From Kribbella jejuensis (lineage in GTDB: Bacteria; Actinomycetota; Actinomycetes; Propionibacteriales; Kribbellaceae), in assembly GCF_006715085.1 (NCBI RefSeq), contig NZ_VFMM01000002.1, positions 1,488,001-1,552,000 on the forward strand: a stretch of 64,000 nt of DNA, given 5' to 3'. Below, piece after piece: positions 1 through 8,557 of this stretch; within the stretch, counting starts at the first letter, position 1, and each line of letters starts with the position of its first letter. The notes under the pieces were generated by a model. That model was not told the DNA's origin. It did not search any database and saw only the letters and a list, made by a program, of their open reading frames with translations. A program made the position numbers and the translations under genes.

Positions 1-461
1 CGGTTGACGATCTCGACCAGGTCGTCGACGCCCTCGAGGTACTCGACCACGACGCCCTCGATCCGCAGGTCGTCGCCCCAGACCTTCTCGACCAGCTCGG
101 CGTCGTGCCGGCCCTCGACGTAGATCCGGCCGGCCCGCGCGACCTTCGCCCGGACGTTGTCCACGGCCACCGATCCGGAGGCCGTCCGGGTCTTCTTCGC
201 CGGTCCGGCCTTCTTCGGCGGCTTCAGGCTGACCGGTTTGCCGTCCAGCCAGAACCCCGGGCCGAGCGGGTAGGTACGGATCTTCCCGTGCCGGTCCTCG
301 AGGTCGACGACGCCGTGCTCCCAGCGCACGATCGCGCCGACGAACCCGGAGCTGGGCTCCTCGACGACCATGCCCTTCTCGATCTCGACCTCGACGGTCC
401 GCCCGTTCTTGGGTTTGCGCCAGTCGCCCGCGAGGACGTCGTTCCCATACCTGTCAGCCAC
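1..461 (-). CDS. DUF3097 family protein, 3' end outside window
   Basis: The frame reads VADRYGNDVLAGDWRKP, then a basic Pro/Lys-rich linker (KPPKKAGPAKKTRT), then AGRIYVEGRHDAELVEKVWG and a run of acidic/hydrophobic residues up to the window edge. This matches the actinobacterial DUF3097 family, whose function is unknown. The C-terminus is cut off by position 1, leaving about 153 residues. The GTG at 461 is the best start because the nearby ATG is out of frame. In many actinobacteria this gene lies close to hrcA; here four accessory genes separate them. Confidence 0.75.
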   Translation of the reverse strand, partial: MADRYGNDVLAGDWRKPKNGRTVEVEIEKGMVVEEPSSGFVGAIVRWEHGVVDLEDRHGKIRTYPLGPGFWLDGKPVSLKPPKKAGPAKKTRTASGSVAVDNVRAKVARAGRIYVEGRHDAELVEKVWGDDLRIEGVVVEYLEGVDDLVEIVN

Positions 462-470
462 GCGCCAACT

Positions 471-2000
471 CTAATAAGTTGGAGCCGCATGCGTGGCCGT
501 TGACTGTCGGCTCGGCGCGGTGAGCGTGAGGACGAAGTACGCCAGGAATCCGGCGACCAGTCCGACCGCCCACGAGTAGTCGTACAGCGGCTTGAGGAAC
601 GGGATCAGGCCGTTCTGCGGGAACGGACCGGCGCCCGGGTTCGAGTACGCGCCGCCGACCGCGAGCACCGAGCCGAACAGCGTCGCGACGACGCCGCGCC
701 AGTTCCAGCCGCCGGAGTACCAGTAGCGGCCGCCGGGTTTGTAGAGCTCGGCGAGCTGCAGGTTCGTCCGGTCGATCAGCCAGTACCCCGCGATCAGTAC
801 GCCGGCCACCGACGCGAGCAGGCCGCCGTAGAACGACAGCCATACGAAGATGTAGATCGACGGGTCCGAGATCAGCCGCCACGGCTGGATGACGATCCCG
901 ACCACGCCGGTGAGCAGGCCCGCGGTGCGGAAGTTCAGCCAGCGCGGCAGTGCGTTCGCGAAGTCGTACGACGGACTCACCACGTTGGCCGCGACGTTGC
1001 AGGACATCGTCGCCAGGATCGCCATGATCAGGCCGATCGTGACGATCACCGGGTTCTGGAACCGGCGGGTCAGCTCGACCGGGTCCCAGATCGCCGAACC
1101 GTAGAGCACCACCGTGCCGGACGTGGTGATGATCGAGACCAGTGCGATGAACGACATCGTGGTCGGCAGGCCGATGATCTGGCCCCACACCTGCGCCCGC
1201 TGGCCCTTACCGAACCGGGTGAAGTCGGGCATGTTCAGCGACAGCGTCGCCCAGAACGCGATCATGCCCATCAGCGACGGCGCGAAGATCTTCCAGAAGT
1301 CGGCGTCCCAGCCGAGCTTGGACGGCTGCGACAGGATCGGCCCGAAGCCGCCGGCCTTCACCAGGACCGCCACCATCAACGCCAGGAACGCGATCGTCAC
1401 CAGCGGCGCGGCCCAGTTCTCGAACCGGCGCAGACCCTCGATACCGCGGAAGATCAGCGCCATCTGCAGTACCCAGAAGAACAGGAAACTCAGCCACATC
1501 GTCCACGGGTGCCCGCCGATCGCCGACGCGTTCGTCCAGCCCTTGCCGAACAGTTCGCCGACGATCACGAAGATCGCCTGCCCGCCGATCCAGGTCTGGA
1601 TCCCGAACCAGCCGCAGGCGATGAACGCGCGCAGCAGCGCCGGGAAGTTCGCGCCGCGGACGCCGTAGAAGGCGCGCGCGAAGACCGGGAACGGGATGCC
1701 GTACTTCGTGCCGGCATGGCTGTTCAGCAACAGCGGGACCAGGACGATCAGGTTCCCGAGCGTGATCGTGAGGAACGCCTGCAGCCAGTTCATCCCGAGC
1801 GCGACCAGCCCGGACGCGAGCAGGTAGCTCGGGATGTTGTGCGCCATCCCCATCCACAAGGCGGCGTAGTTGTACGTCGTCCAGGTCCGCTCGGGCAACC
1901 GCGTCGGCGCGAGCTCGGCGTTCGCGTACGGACTGCTTCGGAGAGCTTCCGGATCCGCTAGCTCGACGCGTCCGTCGGGATGAACCGTTTGTATGGCCAT
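471..2000 (-). CDS. NCS1 family nucleobase/allantoin-type permease
   Basis: This 509-residue integral membrane protein has about 12 hydrophobic segments and the features of nucleobase:cation symporter-1 proteins: an N-terminal NIPSYLLASGLVALGMNW helix and the substrate-site segment GWFGIQTWIGG at about residues 130-140. The family imports purines, pyrimidines, hydantoin or allantoin with Na+ or H+; the substrate cannot be read here. I chose the ATG at 2000 (MAIQTVHPDG) because GGGGTGGG lies just upstream; the frame stays open to 2042 without a better site. The gene ends ten bases before the DUF3097 start and is transcribed in the same direction. Confidence 0.88.
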   Translation of the reverse strand: MAIQTVHPDGRVELADPEALRSSPYANAELAPTRLPERTWTTYNYAALWMGMAHNIPSYLLASGLVALGMNWLQAFLTITLGNLIVLVPLLLNSHAGTKYGIPFPVFARAFYGVRGANFPALLRAFIACGWFGIQTWIGGQAIFVIVGELFGKGWTNASAIGGHPWTMWLSFLFFWVLQMALIFRGIEGLRRFENWAAPLVTIAFLALMVAVLVKAGGFGPILSQPSKLGWDADFWKIFAPSLMGMIAFWATLSLNMPDFTRFGKGQRAQVWGQIIGLPTTMSFIALVSIITTSGTVVLYGSAIWDPVELTRRFQNPVIVTIGLIMAILATMSCNVAANVVSPSYDFANALPRWLNFRTAGLLTGVVGIVIQPWRLISDPSIYIFVWLSFYGGLLASVAGVLIAGYWLIDRTNLQLAELYKPGGRYWYSGGWNWRGVVATLFGSVLAVGGAYSNPGAGPFPQNGLIPFLKPLYDYSWAVGLVAGFLAYFVLTLTAPSRQSTATHAAPTY

Positions 2001-2081
2001 GAGTCCCACCCCATCCGGTCGGGCGATGTCCGTTGCGAACAAGTTGCGGGACCGGATGACGTCATGTCAACGGACAATTAC

Positions 2082-2852
2082 CTATCCGGGGCCGAGCAGC
2101 GGGAGGCTCGGGCGTTGCGGCGTACCGAGGACGGCGTAGCCGCGGCGGATCGCGTCCTGGAGTTTGTCGACCGGCCACGGCCAGTCGTCGGTGTGCTTGA
2201 GCGCGTCCTCGAGCGACGTACCGGCGTGGTGCAGGGTCGAGATGGTGTTCGCGACCTTGCCCAGCTCGATCGCCTGGTCGTGCGCGAACTCCAGGTCGAC
2301 GACCGCGCCGTGACCCGGGACGATCCGCACGTCCTGCGGCATCATGCCGACCACGGCCTGGATCGTGTCCGGCCACTCCAACGGGAACGAGTCCTCGCCG
2401 TACGACGGCGGCGCCGACTCCTCGAGCAGGTCGCCGACGAAGAACACGTGCACGTCCGGTACGGCGACCACCGCGTCGCCGGAGGTGTGCCCGTTGCCGA
2501 CCCAGAGCAGCTCGACCCGCCGGTCGCCGAGGTCGATCACCTTCGCGGCGGCGAACGTCGTACCGGCCAGCTTTTCCTCGGCGGCGGCGTTCTCGTGCAG
2601 GTAGACCTCGGCACCCTCGAAGACGCTGTTGCCGTTCACGTGGTCGAAATGGGCATGCGTGTTGACAACCCACTTCACCGGCAGGTCCGTGAGCTCGCGG
2701 ATCTGTTCGCGCAACTGCTCGGCCTCTTCGATGGTCGCCCGGGTGTCGATCACCAGCGCCCCGTCCACACCGACGACCAAACCGACGTTCAGATCCCATT
2801 CGTCATACCGCCGAACCCACGTGCGGTCCCCCAGCTCGGCCCAAGCGCTCAT
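2082..2852 (-). CDS. metallo-beta-lactamase-fold hydrolase
   Basis: This 256-residue cytoplasmic protein carries the di-metal signature THAHFDH at residues 65-71, with further candidate ligands His122 (GNGHTSGD), Asp141 (FVGDLLEE) and His181 (VPGHGAVVD). The layout is that of the glyoxalase-II/quinolinase-like part of the superfamily. Its substrate is not evident. It sits 81 bp upstream of the NCS1 permease on the same strand, so the two could share a transcript. The ATG at 2852 follows a weak ribosome site. It is divergent from the ThuA gene, with about 130 bp between them. Confidence 0.85.
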   Translation of the reverse strand: MSAWAELGDRTWVRRYDEWDLNVGLVVGVDGALVIDTRATIEEAEQLREQIRELTDLPVKWVVNTHAHFDHVNGNSVFEGAEVYLHENAAAEEKLAGTTFAAAKVIDLGDRRVELLWVGNGHTSGDAVVAVPDVHVFFVGDLLEESAPPSYGEDSFPLEWPDTIQAVVGMMPQDVRIVPGHGAVVDLEFAHDQAIELGKVANTISTLHHAGTSLEDALKHTDDWPWPVDKLQDAIRRGYAVLGTPQRPSLPLLGPG

Positions 2853-2984
2853 AGGCCTGACATTACTTGGCCGCTTCCAGAACTTCCGGCCCAGGTGGTG
2901 AGAGTAACGGTTGGCAAGCCCTCTCCTTGCGACTTAAGGTCGCAAGTGTTCCGATCGGAACTCCGAAACTTTCGAAGGGTGGCC

Positions 2985-3629
2985 GTGGTGACGACACGAC
3001 GTGCGGTAGTGGTCCGGGGTGGCTGGGAAGGGCACTCGCCGGTCGAGGCGACCGACCTGTTCATCCCGTACCTGAAGGACAACGGCTACGAGGTGACGGT
3101 CTCCGACACCACCGCGGCCTACCTCGAGCTGGACGGCGTCGACCTCGTCGTGCAGTGCGTGACGATGAGCGAGATCGAGGACGACCACTTCAAGGGCCTG
3201 GAGGCGGCGATCCGGCGCGGTACCGGGTTCGCCGGCTGGCACGGCGGGATCGCGGACTCGTTCCGGAAGAACGTCGACTACAGCTTCATCACCGGCGGGC
3301 AGTTCATCTCGCACCCGCACGGCTTCACCGACTACCGGGTGGACATCATTGCGGATCACCCGATCGTCGAGGGCATCAAGCACTTCGACGTGCACACCGA
3401 GCAGTACTACATCCACTACGACCCGACCAACACGGTGCTCGCCACCACGACGTTCGAGTCGCACCCCGACTACCCGTGGATCGAGGGCGCGGTGATGCCG
3501 GCGATCTGGACCCGGACCTGGGGCGAGGGCAAGGTCTTCGTCTGCACGGTCGGCCACAAGCTGGACGACCTGGAGACGCCCGAGGTACGCACGATCATCG
3601 AGCGGGGGCTGCTGTGGGCGAGCAAGTGA
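2985..3629 (+). CDS. ThuA-like domain protein
   Basis: This 214-residue protein begins TRRAVVVRGGWEGHSP and contains GWHGGIADSFRKNVDYSFITGG and the HTEQYYIHYDP segment. It is a class-I glutamine-amidotransferase-like fold of the ThuA (trehalose utilisation) family. GTG codons at 2979, 2985 and 2988 are all in frame; 2985 is favoured because GAAGG (2974-2978) lies six bases upstream. The frame is open far upstream through the divergent MBL gene, but that part is not protein-like. ThuA proteins occur beside Gfo/Idh/MocA oxidoreductases in sugar catabolism clusters, and the next gene is one. Confidence 0.85.
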   Translation: MVTTRRAVVVRGGWEGHSPVEATDLFIPYLKDNGYEVTVSDTTAAYLELDGVDLVVQCVTMSEIEDDHFKGLEAAIRRGTGFAGWHGGIADSFRKNVDYSFITGGQFISHPHGFTDYRVDIIADHPIVEGIKHFDVHTEQYYIHYDPTNTVLATTTFESHPDYPWIEGAVMPAIWTRTWGEGKVFVCTVGHKLDDLETPEVRTIIERGLLWASK

Positions 3630-4717
3630 CCGGAGTCGGCATCGTCGGTACCGGCGTCATTTCCGGTACCTACCTGGACCACCTCGCCAAGCTCCCCGGC
3701 GTCGACGTGGTCGCGGTCGCGGACCTGGACGTCTCGCGCGCTCAAGCCATCGCGGACCAGAACCCGGGCATCCGCGCGGTGTCACCGGAGGAGCTCTACG
3801 CGGCCGACGACGTCGACATCGTCCTCAACCTCACGATCCCGGCTGCCCACGCCGCCGTACACCAGGCGGCGATGGAGGCCGGCAAGCACGTGTACGGCGA
3901 GAAGCCGCTGGCCATGGACCGTGCCGAAGCGGAACCGCTGCTGAAGTACGCCGCTGCCAACGACCTGCGTATCGGCTGTGCACCGGACACGGTCCTCGGC
4001 ACCGGCACCCAGACGGCGCGTGCGGTGATCGACCGTGGTGACATCGGCACCCCGCACGCGGCGACCGCGTTCATGGTGACCCCCGGCCACGAGCTGTGGC
4101 ACCCGGCGCCCGAGTTCTATTACCGCCCCGGCGGCGGTCCGGTCCTCGACATGGGCCCGTACTACGTGACCAGCCTGGTGACGCTGCTCGGTCCGGTCGT
4201 CCGGGTCACGGCCCGCGCGGGCCGGGCGAAGCAGCAGCGGAAGATCCACACCGGACCACGCGCTGGGACCGTCTTCGACGTCGAGGTGCCGACGCACGTC
4301 ACCGGCGTACTGGAGCACGAGTCGGGCGCGCTGACCACCGTGCTGATGTCGTTCGACGTCTGGGCCGGGCGGCTGCCCCGGATCGAGGTCCACGGCACGG
4401 ACGGCAGCCTGTCCGTCCCGGACCCGAACGGATTCGACGGCGCCGTCGAGATCGTGACCCCGGATCAGCGCGAGTGGACCGAGGTTCCGGTCGCCGGCGG
4501 GTACGCCGGGACGGGCCGCGGGGTCGGTGTCGCGGACATGGCCCGGGCCTTGCGCACGGGCGAGCCACACCGGGCGTCGGGGGAGCTGGCGTACCACGTG
4601 CTCGACGTACTGGAGTCGTTCATCGACTCCGCCGTACAGGATCAGCCGCTTGATGTGGCCAGTACAGTGACACGTCCGGCGCCGGTTCCGTTGGGAGCCT
4701 CACCCGAGACCGCCTAG
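3626..4717 (+). CDS. Gfo/Idh/MocA family NAD(P)-dependent oxidoreductase
   Basis: The 363-residue product opens with a Rossmann motif (GVGIVGTGVISG, residues 3-14) and has the family EKP motif at residues 92-94 (GEKPLAMD). The C-terminal alpha/beta domain contains GGGPVLDMGPYY, typical of sugar or inositol dehydrogenases and glucose-fructose oxidoreductases. The GTG at 3626 overlaps the ThuA stop as GTGA, implying translational coupling; a GTG at 3614 is an alternative. With ThuA it probably forms a two-gene sugar-modification unit. The exact sugar is unknown. Confidence 0.9.
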   Translation: MTGVGIVGTGVISGTYLDHLAKLPGVDVVAVADLDVSRAQAIADQNPGIRAVSPEELYAADDVDIVLNLTIPAAHAAVHQAAMEAGKHVYGEKPLAMDRAEAEPLLKYAAANDLRIGCAPDTVLGTGTQTARAVIDRGDIGTPHAATAFMVTPGHELWHPAPEFYYRPGGGPVLDMGPYYVTSLVTLLGPVVRVTARAGRAKQQRKIHTGPRAGTVFDVEVPTHVTGVLEHESGALTTVLMSFDVWAGRLPRIEVHGTDGSLSVPDPNGFDGAVEIVTPDQREWTEVPVAGGYAGTGRGVGVADMARALRTGEPHRASGELAYHVLDVLESFIDSAVQDQPLDVASTVTRPAPVPLGASPETA

Positions 4718-4718
4718 A

Positions 4719-4745
4719 CTGGCACTCTGAACGACGGAGTGCCAA
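4719..4745 (+). promoter_or_regulatory. CIRCE operator (HrcA site)
   Basis: The arms CTGGCACTC (4719-4727) and GAGTGCCAA (4737-4745) are separated by exactly nine bases. This fits the CIRCE consensus TTAGCACTC-N9-GAGTGCTAA with GC-rich outer bases. It lies directly before hrcA, as expected for autoregulation of the hrcA-dnaJ heat-shock operon. Confidence 0.92.
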
Positions 4746-4766
4746 GGGTCCGAAAGGGTGGTGCGC

Positions 4767-5789
4767 GTGCTGGACGACCGCAAGCTGGATGTGCTCCGCG
4801 CCATCGTCGAGGACTACGTCGCGACCCATGAGCCGATCGGGTCGAAGGCACTCGTGGACCGGCACAACCTCGGGGTCTCCCCGGCCACCGTACGTAACGA
4901 CATGGCCGCGCTGGAGGAGGAGGGGTACATCACCCAGCCGCACACCAGCGCCGGCCGGATCCCGACCGACGCCGGCTACCGGCTGTTCGTCGACAAGCTG
5001 AGCACGGTCAAGACGCTGTCGGCGGCGGAGAAGCGGGCGATCACGTCGTTCCTGGCCGGTGCGGTCGACCTGGACGACGTGGTCCGCCGGACCGTGCGGC
5101 TGCTCGCCCAGATCACCCGCCAGGTCGCCATCGTGCAGTACCCGTCGCTCAACCGGTCGAGCGTGCGGCACATCGAGGTCGTCACGATGAGTCCACGCCG
5201 GCTACTGCTCGTGTTGATCACCAGCAACGGGCGGGTCGAGCAGCGGCTAGTCGAACATCCCCAGGACGTCGACGAGCAGCTGATCGCCGACCTGCGCTCC
5301 CGGCTGAACTCAGCCCTCGCCGGTCAGCGCCTCACCGACGCGGCCACCTCACTGGCCGGCGTGCCCGACCTGTTCGCGCCGGCCGACCGGCCGCTGGTCT
5401 CGTCGATCGTCACCACGCTGTTCGAGGCGTTCACCGACGAGGTCGGCGAGCAGCGGATCGCGGTCGGCGGCGCCGCCAACCTGACCCGGTACGGCGACGA
5501 CTTCGAGCGGAACGTGAAGCCGGTGCTGGAGGCCCTCGAGGAGCACGTCATCCTGCTCAAACTGCTCGGCGAGGCGACCAACCCGCAGACGCTGACCGTT
5601 CGGATCGGCCACGAGAACCCGTACGAGGAGCTCGCCACCACCTCGGTGGTCGCGACCGGGTACGGGTCCAAGTCGGAGGTACTGGCCACCCTCGGCATCG
5701 TCGGGCCGACGCACATGGACTACCCGAGCACGATGGGCGCCGTACGGGCCGTCGCGCGCTACGTCAGCCAGATCCTGGCTGAGTCATGA
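4767..5789 (+). CDS. hrcA: heat-inducible transcription repressor HrcA
   Basis: This 340-residue protein starts LDDRKLDVLRAIVEDYVATHEPIGSKALV, the winged-helix DNA-binding domain of HrcA, followed by SPATVRNDMAALEEEGYI. The GAF-like and dimerisation parts follow, ending in VGPTHMDYPSTMGAVRAVARYVS. HrcA represses chaperone genes through CIRCE and is folded by GroEL. GTG codons at 4758, 4761 and 4767 are possible; 4767 gives the usual family N-terminus, with GAAAGG nine bases upstream. A CIRCE element just upstream and dnaJ just downstream confirm the identity. Confidence 0.96.
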   Translation: MLDDRKLDVLRAIVEDYVATHEPIGSKALVDRHNLGVSPATVRNDMAALEEEGYITQPHTSAGRIPTDAGYRLFVDKLSTVKTLSAAEKRAITSFLAGAVDLDDVVRRTVRLLAQITRQVAIVQYPSLNRSSVRHIEVVTMSPRRLLLVLITSNGRVEQRLVEHPQDVDEQLIADLRSRLNSALAGQRLTDAATSLAGVPDLFAPADRPLVSSIVTTLFEAFTDEVGEQRIAVGGAANLTRYGDDFERNVKPVLEALEEHVILLKLLGEATNPQTLTVRIGHENPYEELATTSVVATGYGSKSEVLATLGIVGPTHMDYPSTMGAVRAVARYVSQILAES

Positions 5790-5820
5790 TTCAAATGAAG
5801 ACAACCCCCTGGTCTGGAGT

Positions 5821-6963
5821 ATGAGCACCGATTACTACGCCGTCCTAGGTGTCAGCCGTGACGCGTCACCGGACGAGATCAAGAAGGCGTACCGCAAGCT
5901 GGCACGCCAGTACCACCCGGACGTCAACGACTCCGAGGACGCGCACCAGAAGTTCCAGGAGATCGGGCGTGCGTTCCAGGTGCTCAGCGACCCGCAGAAG
6001 CGGCAGCTGCACGACCTCGGCGGCGACCCGTTCGCCTCCGCGGCCGGCGGGCCGGGCGGGGCTGGGTTCGGCCAGGCGTTCACGTTCACCGACATCATGG
6101 ACGCATTCTTCGGCCAGACCGGCGGCGCGACCCGTGGACCGCGGCCGCGCACCCGGCGCGGCCAGGACGCGTTGATCCCGCTCCGGATCGACCTGGCCGA
6201 GGCCGCGTTCGGTACGACGCGCGAGCTCAAGGTCGACACCGCCGTCCTCTGCCCGACCTGTAGCGGATCCGGCGCGGCGGCCGGGTCCGAGCCGGTGACC
6301 TGCGAGATCTGCCACGGGCGCGGTGAGGTGACGCACACGCAGCGGTCGTTCCTCGGTGAGGTGCGGACGATGCGTCCCTGCCCGAACTGCCGCGGCTACG
6401 GGACCACCATCCCGAACCCGTGCGTCGAGTGCTCCGGCGACGGGCGGGTGCGCTCCCGCCGGACCGTCACCGTGAAGATCCCCGGCGGCGTCGACACCGG
6501 CACCCGCGTGCAGCTGTCCGGTCAGGGCGAGGTCGGCCCCGGCGGCGGCCCGGCCGGCGACCTGTACGTCGAGATCGAGGTCGAGCCGCACGACATCTTC
6601 ACCCGCAACGGTGACGATCTGCACTGCACGGTCACGCTCCCGATGACGGCCGCCGCGCTCGGTACGACGATCGACCTGCCGACCCTCGAGGGCGAGACGA
6701 CGCCGCTCGAGGTCCGCCCCGGGACCCAGTCGGGGACGACGCAGACGCTGACCGCGCGCGGCGTACCGCGGTTGCGGCATGCCGGGCGGGGTGACCTGAT
6801 CGTCCAGGTGATCGTGGAGACCCCGACGAAGCTCGACGACGCCCAGGCCGACCTGCTCCGCCAGCTCGCCATCGCCCGCGACGAGGAACGCCCCCAGGGT
6901 CAGGTCCAAGCCACGCACAAGAGCGTCTTCGGCCGCCTCCGCGACGCCTTCGGCGCGCACTAG
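5821..6963 (+). CDS. dnaJ: molecular chaperone DnaJ
   Basis: This 380-residue type-I J-protein has a J domain with HPD at residues 32-34, a short Gly/Phe region, four CxxCxGxG zinc repeats (CPTCSGSG, CEICHGRG, CPNCRGYG, CVECSGDG) and two C-terminal substrate-binding domains. It stimulates the ATPase of DnaK. In actinobacteria the DnaJ copy paired with hrcA is usually the second DnaJ, distinct from the dnaK-grpE-dnaJ locus. It lies 31 bp after hrcA and is therefore probably under the same CIRCE control. The ATG at 5821 follows CTGGAG. Confidence 0.96.
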   Translation: MSTDYYAVLGVSRDASPDEIKKAYRKLARQYHPDVNDSEDAHQKFQEIGRAFQVLSDPQKRQLHDLGGDPFASAAGGPGGAGFGQAFTFTDIMDAFFGQTGGATRGPRPRTRRGQDALIPLRIDLAEAAFGTTRELKVDTAVLCPTCSGSGAAAGSEPVTCEICHGRGEVTHTQRSFLGEVRTMRPCPNCRGYGTTIPNPCVECSGDGRVRSRRTVTVKIPGGVDTGTRVQLSGQGEVGPGGGPAGDLYVEIEVEPHDIFTRNGDDLHCTVTLPMTAAALGTTIDLPTLEGETTPLEVRPGTQSGTTQTLTARGVPRLRHAGRGDLIVQVIVETPTKLDDAQADLLRQLAIARDEERPQGQVQATHKSVFGRLRDAFGAH

Positions 6964-6968
6964 CAGCC

Positions 6969-7685
6969 GTGGGTGTCGCGGTGTTCTTCCTCGCCGAGCT
7001 CGGCGAGGAAGAACTGGTACTCGACGGGGCCGAGGGCCGGCATGCCGCGGTCGTACGGCGGATCGGGCCGGGGGAGCGGGTCCGGCTGACCGACGGACGG
7101 GGTGCCTGGGCCGAGGGGTCTGTGGTCGCCGCGTCCAAGGTGGGCCTGACGGTGGCCGTGGACGAGCGGGGCAGTACGCCGGCCGCGGACCCGCGGGTCG
7201 TCGTGGTGCAGGCCGTGCCGAAGGGCGAGCGCGCTGAGCTCGCGGTGGAGATGCTGACCGAGGTCGGCGTCGACGTCATCGTCCCGTGGAACGCCGACCG
7301 CAGCCAGTTCCGCGCCAACCCGGAACGCGTCGAGAAGCTGCTCGCGAAGTGGCAGTCGTGGTCCTTCGAGGCCAGCAAACAGTCCCGCCGCACCTGGTTC
7401 ACCGAGGTCGCTCCACTCGCGTCAACGTCGGACGTCGCCGCGTTGCTCGCCACCGCGGCGCTCCCGGTCGTCCTGCACGAGGAAGCCACGGTCCCCCTCG
7501 CCACCCTCGACCTACCACGGACAGGCATCATCGTCATCGTGATCGGGCCTGAGGGTGGGTTGACTCCAGCGGAGCTCTCGTCCTTCGCCGTCCCGCCGGT
7601 CCGCCTCGGCGACACCGTCCTCCGAACGTCAACGGCGGGCGTTGCAGCCGCCTCCGCCCTGCTGTCCCGCTCCCGCTGGCGCTAA
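6969..7685 (+). CDS. rsmE: 16S rRNA (uracil1498-N3)-methyltransferase
   Basis: The 238-residue product has an N-terminal PUA-like domain (HAAVVRRIGPGERVRLTDG) and a C-terminal SPOUT knot with VVQAVPKGERAELAVEMLTEVGVD, SRTW-type segments, and the SAM-loop IGPEGGLTPAEL. It methylates U1498 of 16S rRNA. The GTG start is six bases after the dnaJ stop, so it belongs to the hrcA-dnaJ operon, a common arrangement. Its stop overlaps the stop of the convergent SnoaL-like gene by four bases. Confidence 0.95.
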   Translation: MGVAVFFLAELGEEELVLDGAEGRHAAVVRRIGPGERVRLTDGRGAWAEGSVVAASKVGLTVAVDERGSTPAADPRVVVVQAVPKGERAELAVEMLTEVGVDVIVPWNADRSQFRANPERVEKLLAKWQSWSFEASKQSRRTWFTEVAPLASTSDVAALLATAALPVVLHEEATVPLATLDLPRTGIIVIVIGPEGGLTPAELSSFAVPPVRLGDTVLRTSTAGVAAASALLSRSRWR

Positions 7686-8155
7686 TCGCGAACAGCCTGC
7701 TGGTACGCCGCGAGCATGTCCGCGTCGTCGATGCTCCCGTGGTGGTGGATCTGCTGCCACGAACCGTCGTACCTGAAGACCCTGGTGGTACGGATCTGCA
7801 GCGGACGGTCGCCCAAATAGCTGCCAACCTCCCGCCCGGCGAATACCACCGAGTCGTCCAGCCAGTACGTCGCCGCGTCGCCGAACGTCACCTGGACGTT
7901 CAAGCTGCCCGCGAACACCCGCCTGTAGAGGTCCCGCACCGCCTCCCGGCCGCGCAGAATCCCTCCGACCGGGTTGTTCAGCTGGACCAACGGATCGTCC
8001 GCCCAGCCGTCGACGAGCACGTCCAGGTCCTTGTTGTTGAGCGCGTAGTAGAACGTCTCCAGCGCGGCCAGCGCGCCCTCCCGCCCCGCCGCGCGGGCCT
8101 CCGCAACTCGCGGTCGCGCGTCCGGCCCGTACCTGTAGTCGACTAGTTCGATCAT
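7682..8155 (-). CDS. SnoaL-like / NTF2-fold protein
   Basis: This is a 157-residue soluble protein with the cone-shaped NTF2/SnoaL pattern: ALETFYYALNNKDLDVLVDGWADDP, then GREAVRDLYRRVF and a C-terminal beta sheet (VFRYDGSWQQIHHHGSID). Such proteins act as small isomerases, hydrolases or binding domains; this one has no clear catalytic signature. The ATG at 8155 is preferred over upstream GTG codons because GAGG sits eight bases before it. It is divergent from an ArsR regulator 65 bp away, which may control it. Confidence 0.8.
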   Translation of the reverse strand: MIELVDYRYGPDARPRVAEARAAGREGALAALETFYYALNNKDLDVLVDGWADDPLVQLNNPVGGILRGREAVRDLYRRVFAGSLNVQVTFGDAATYWLDDSVVFAGREVGSYLGDRPLQIRTTRVFRYDGSWQQIHHHGSIDDADMLAAYQQAVRD

Positions 8156-8220
8156 CACCAGCACCTCGCTACGCTGTTAGACAGATACCGAACACAACTG
8201 TACGACGAGGATCGAACATT

Positions 8221-8550
8221 ATGGCTGTCGAGACCGCCAGAGCCCGGACGCTCACCCATGCCGACCCGGCCGGGGTGCCGCTCCAGGCGGCCCTCGACGC
8301 GCTCGCGGACCCGGTCCGGCGCTCGATCCTGCGCGACCTGGCCGCCCACGACGACTGGACCCGCGCCTGCGGCACCTTCGACCTGCCGATCAAGAAGGCG
8401 ACCGCCAGCCACCACTTCGCCGTCCTGCGCTCCGCCGGCCTGATCGAGCAGCGCGATGAGGGTGCTCGTCGCCTCAACCGGCTGCGCCGCGCCGAGTTCG
8501 ACGCCGCGTTCCCCGGCCTGCTCGCCGCCACCATCGACCGCGCGGACTGA
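8221..8550 (+). CDS. ArsR family transcriptional regulator
   Basis: This 109-residue winged-helix protein contains ALDALADPVRRSILRDLA, the recognition segment IKKATASHHFAVLRSAGLI and the wing EQRDEGARRLNRLRRAEFD. No metal-binding CxC is present, so it belongs to the non-metal ArsR group that often senses small molecules or acts constitutively. It is divergent from the SnoaL-like gene, the likeliest target apart from itself. The ATG at 8221 follows GAGG. Confidence 0.88.
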   Translation: MAVETARARTLTHADPAGVPLQAALDALADPVRRSILRDLAAHDDWTRACGTFDLPIKKATASHHFAVLRSAGLIEQRDEGARRLNRLRRAEFDAAFPGLLAATIDRAD

Positions 8551-8557
8551 CCCCGCG

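Noticed and set aside
1980..2984. Leftward extension of the ThuA frame
   Set aside because: It runs antisense through the MBL hydrolase and is not protein-like; a ribosome site is present before 2985.
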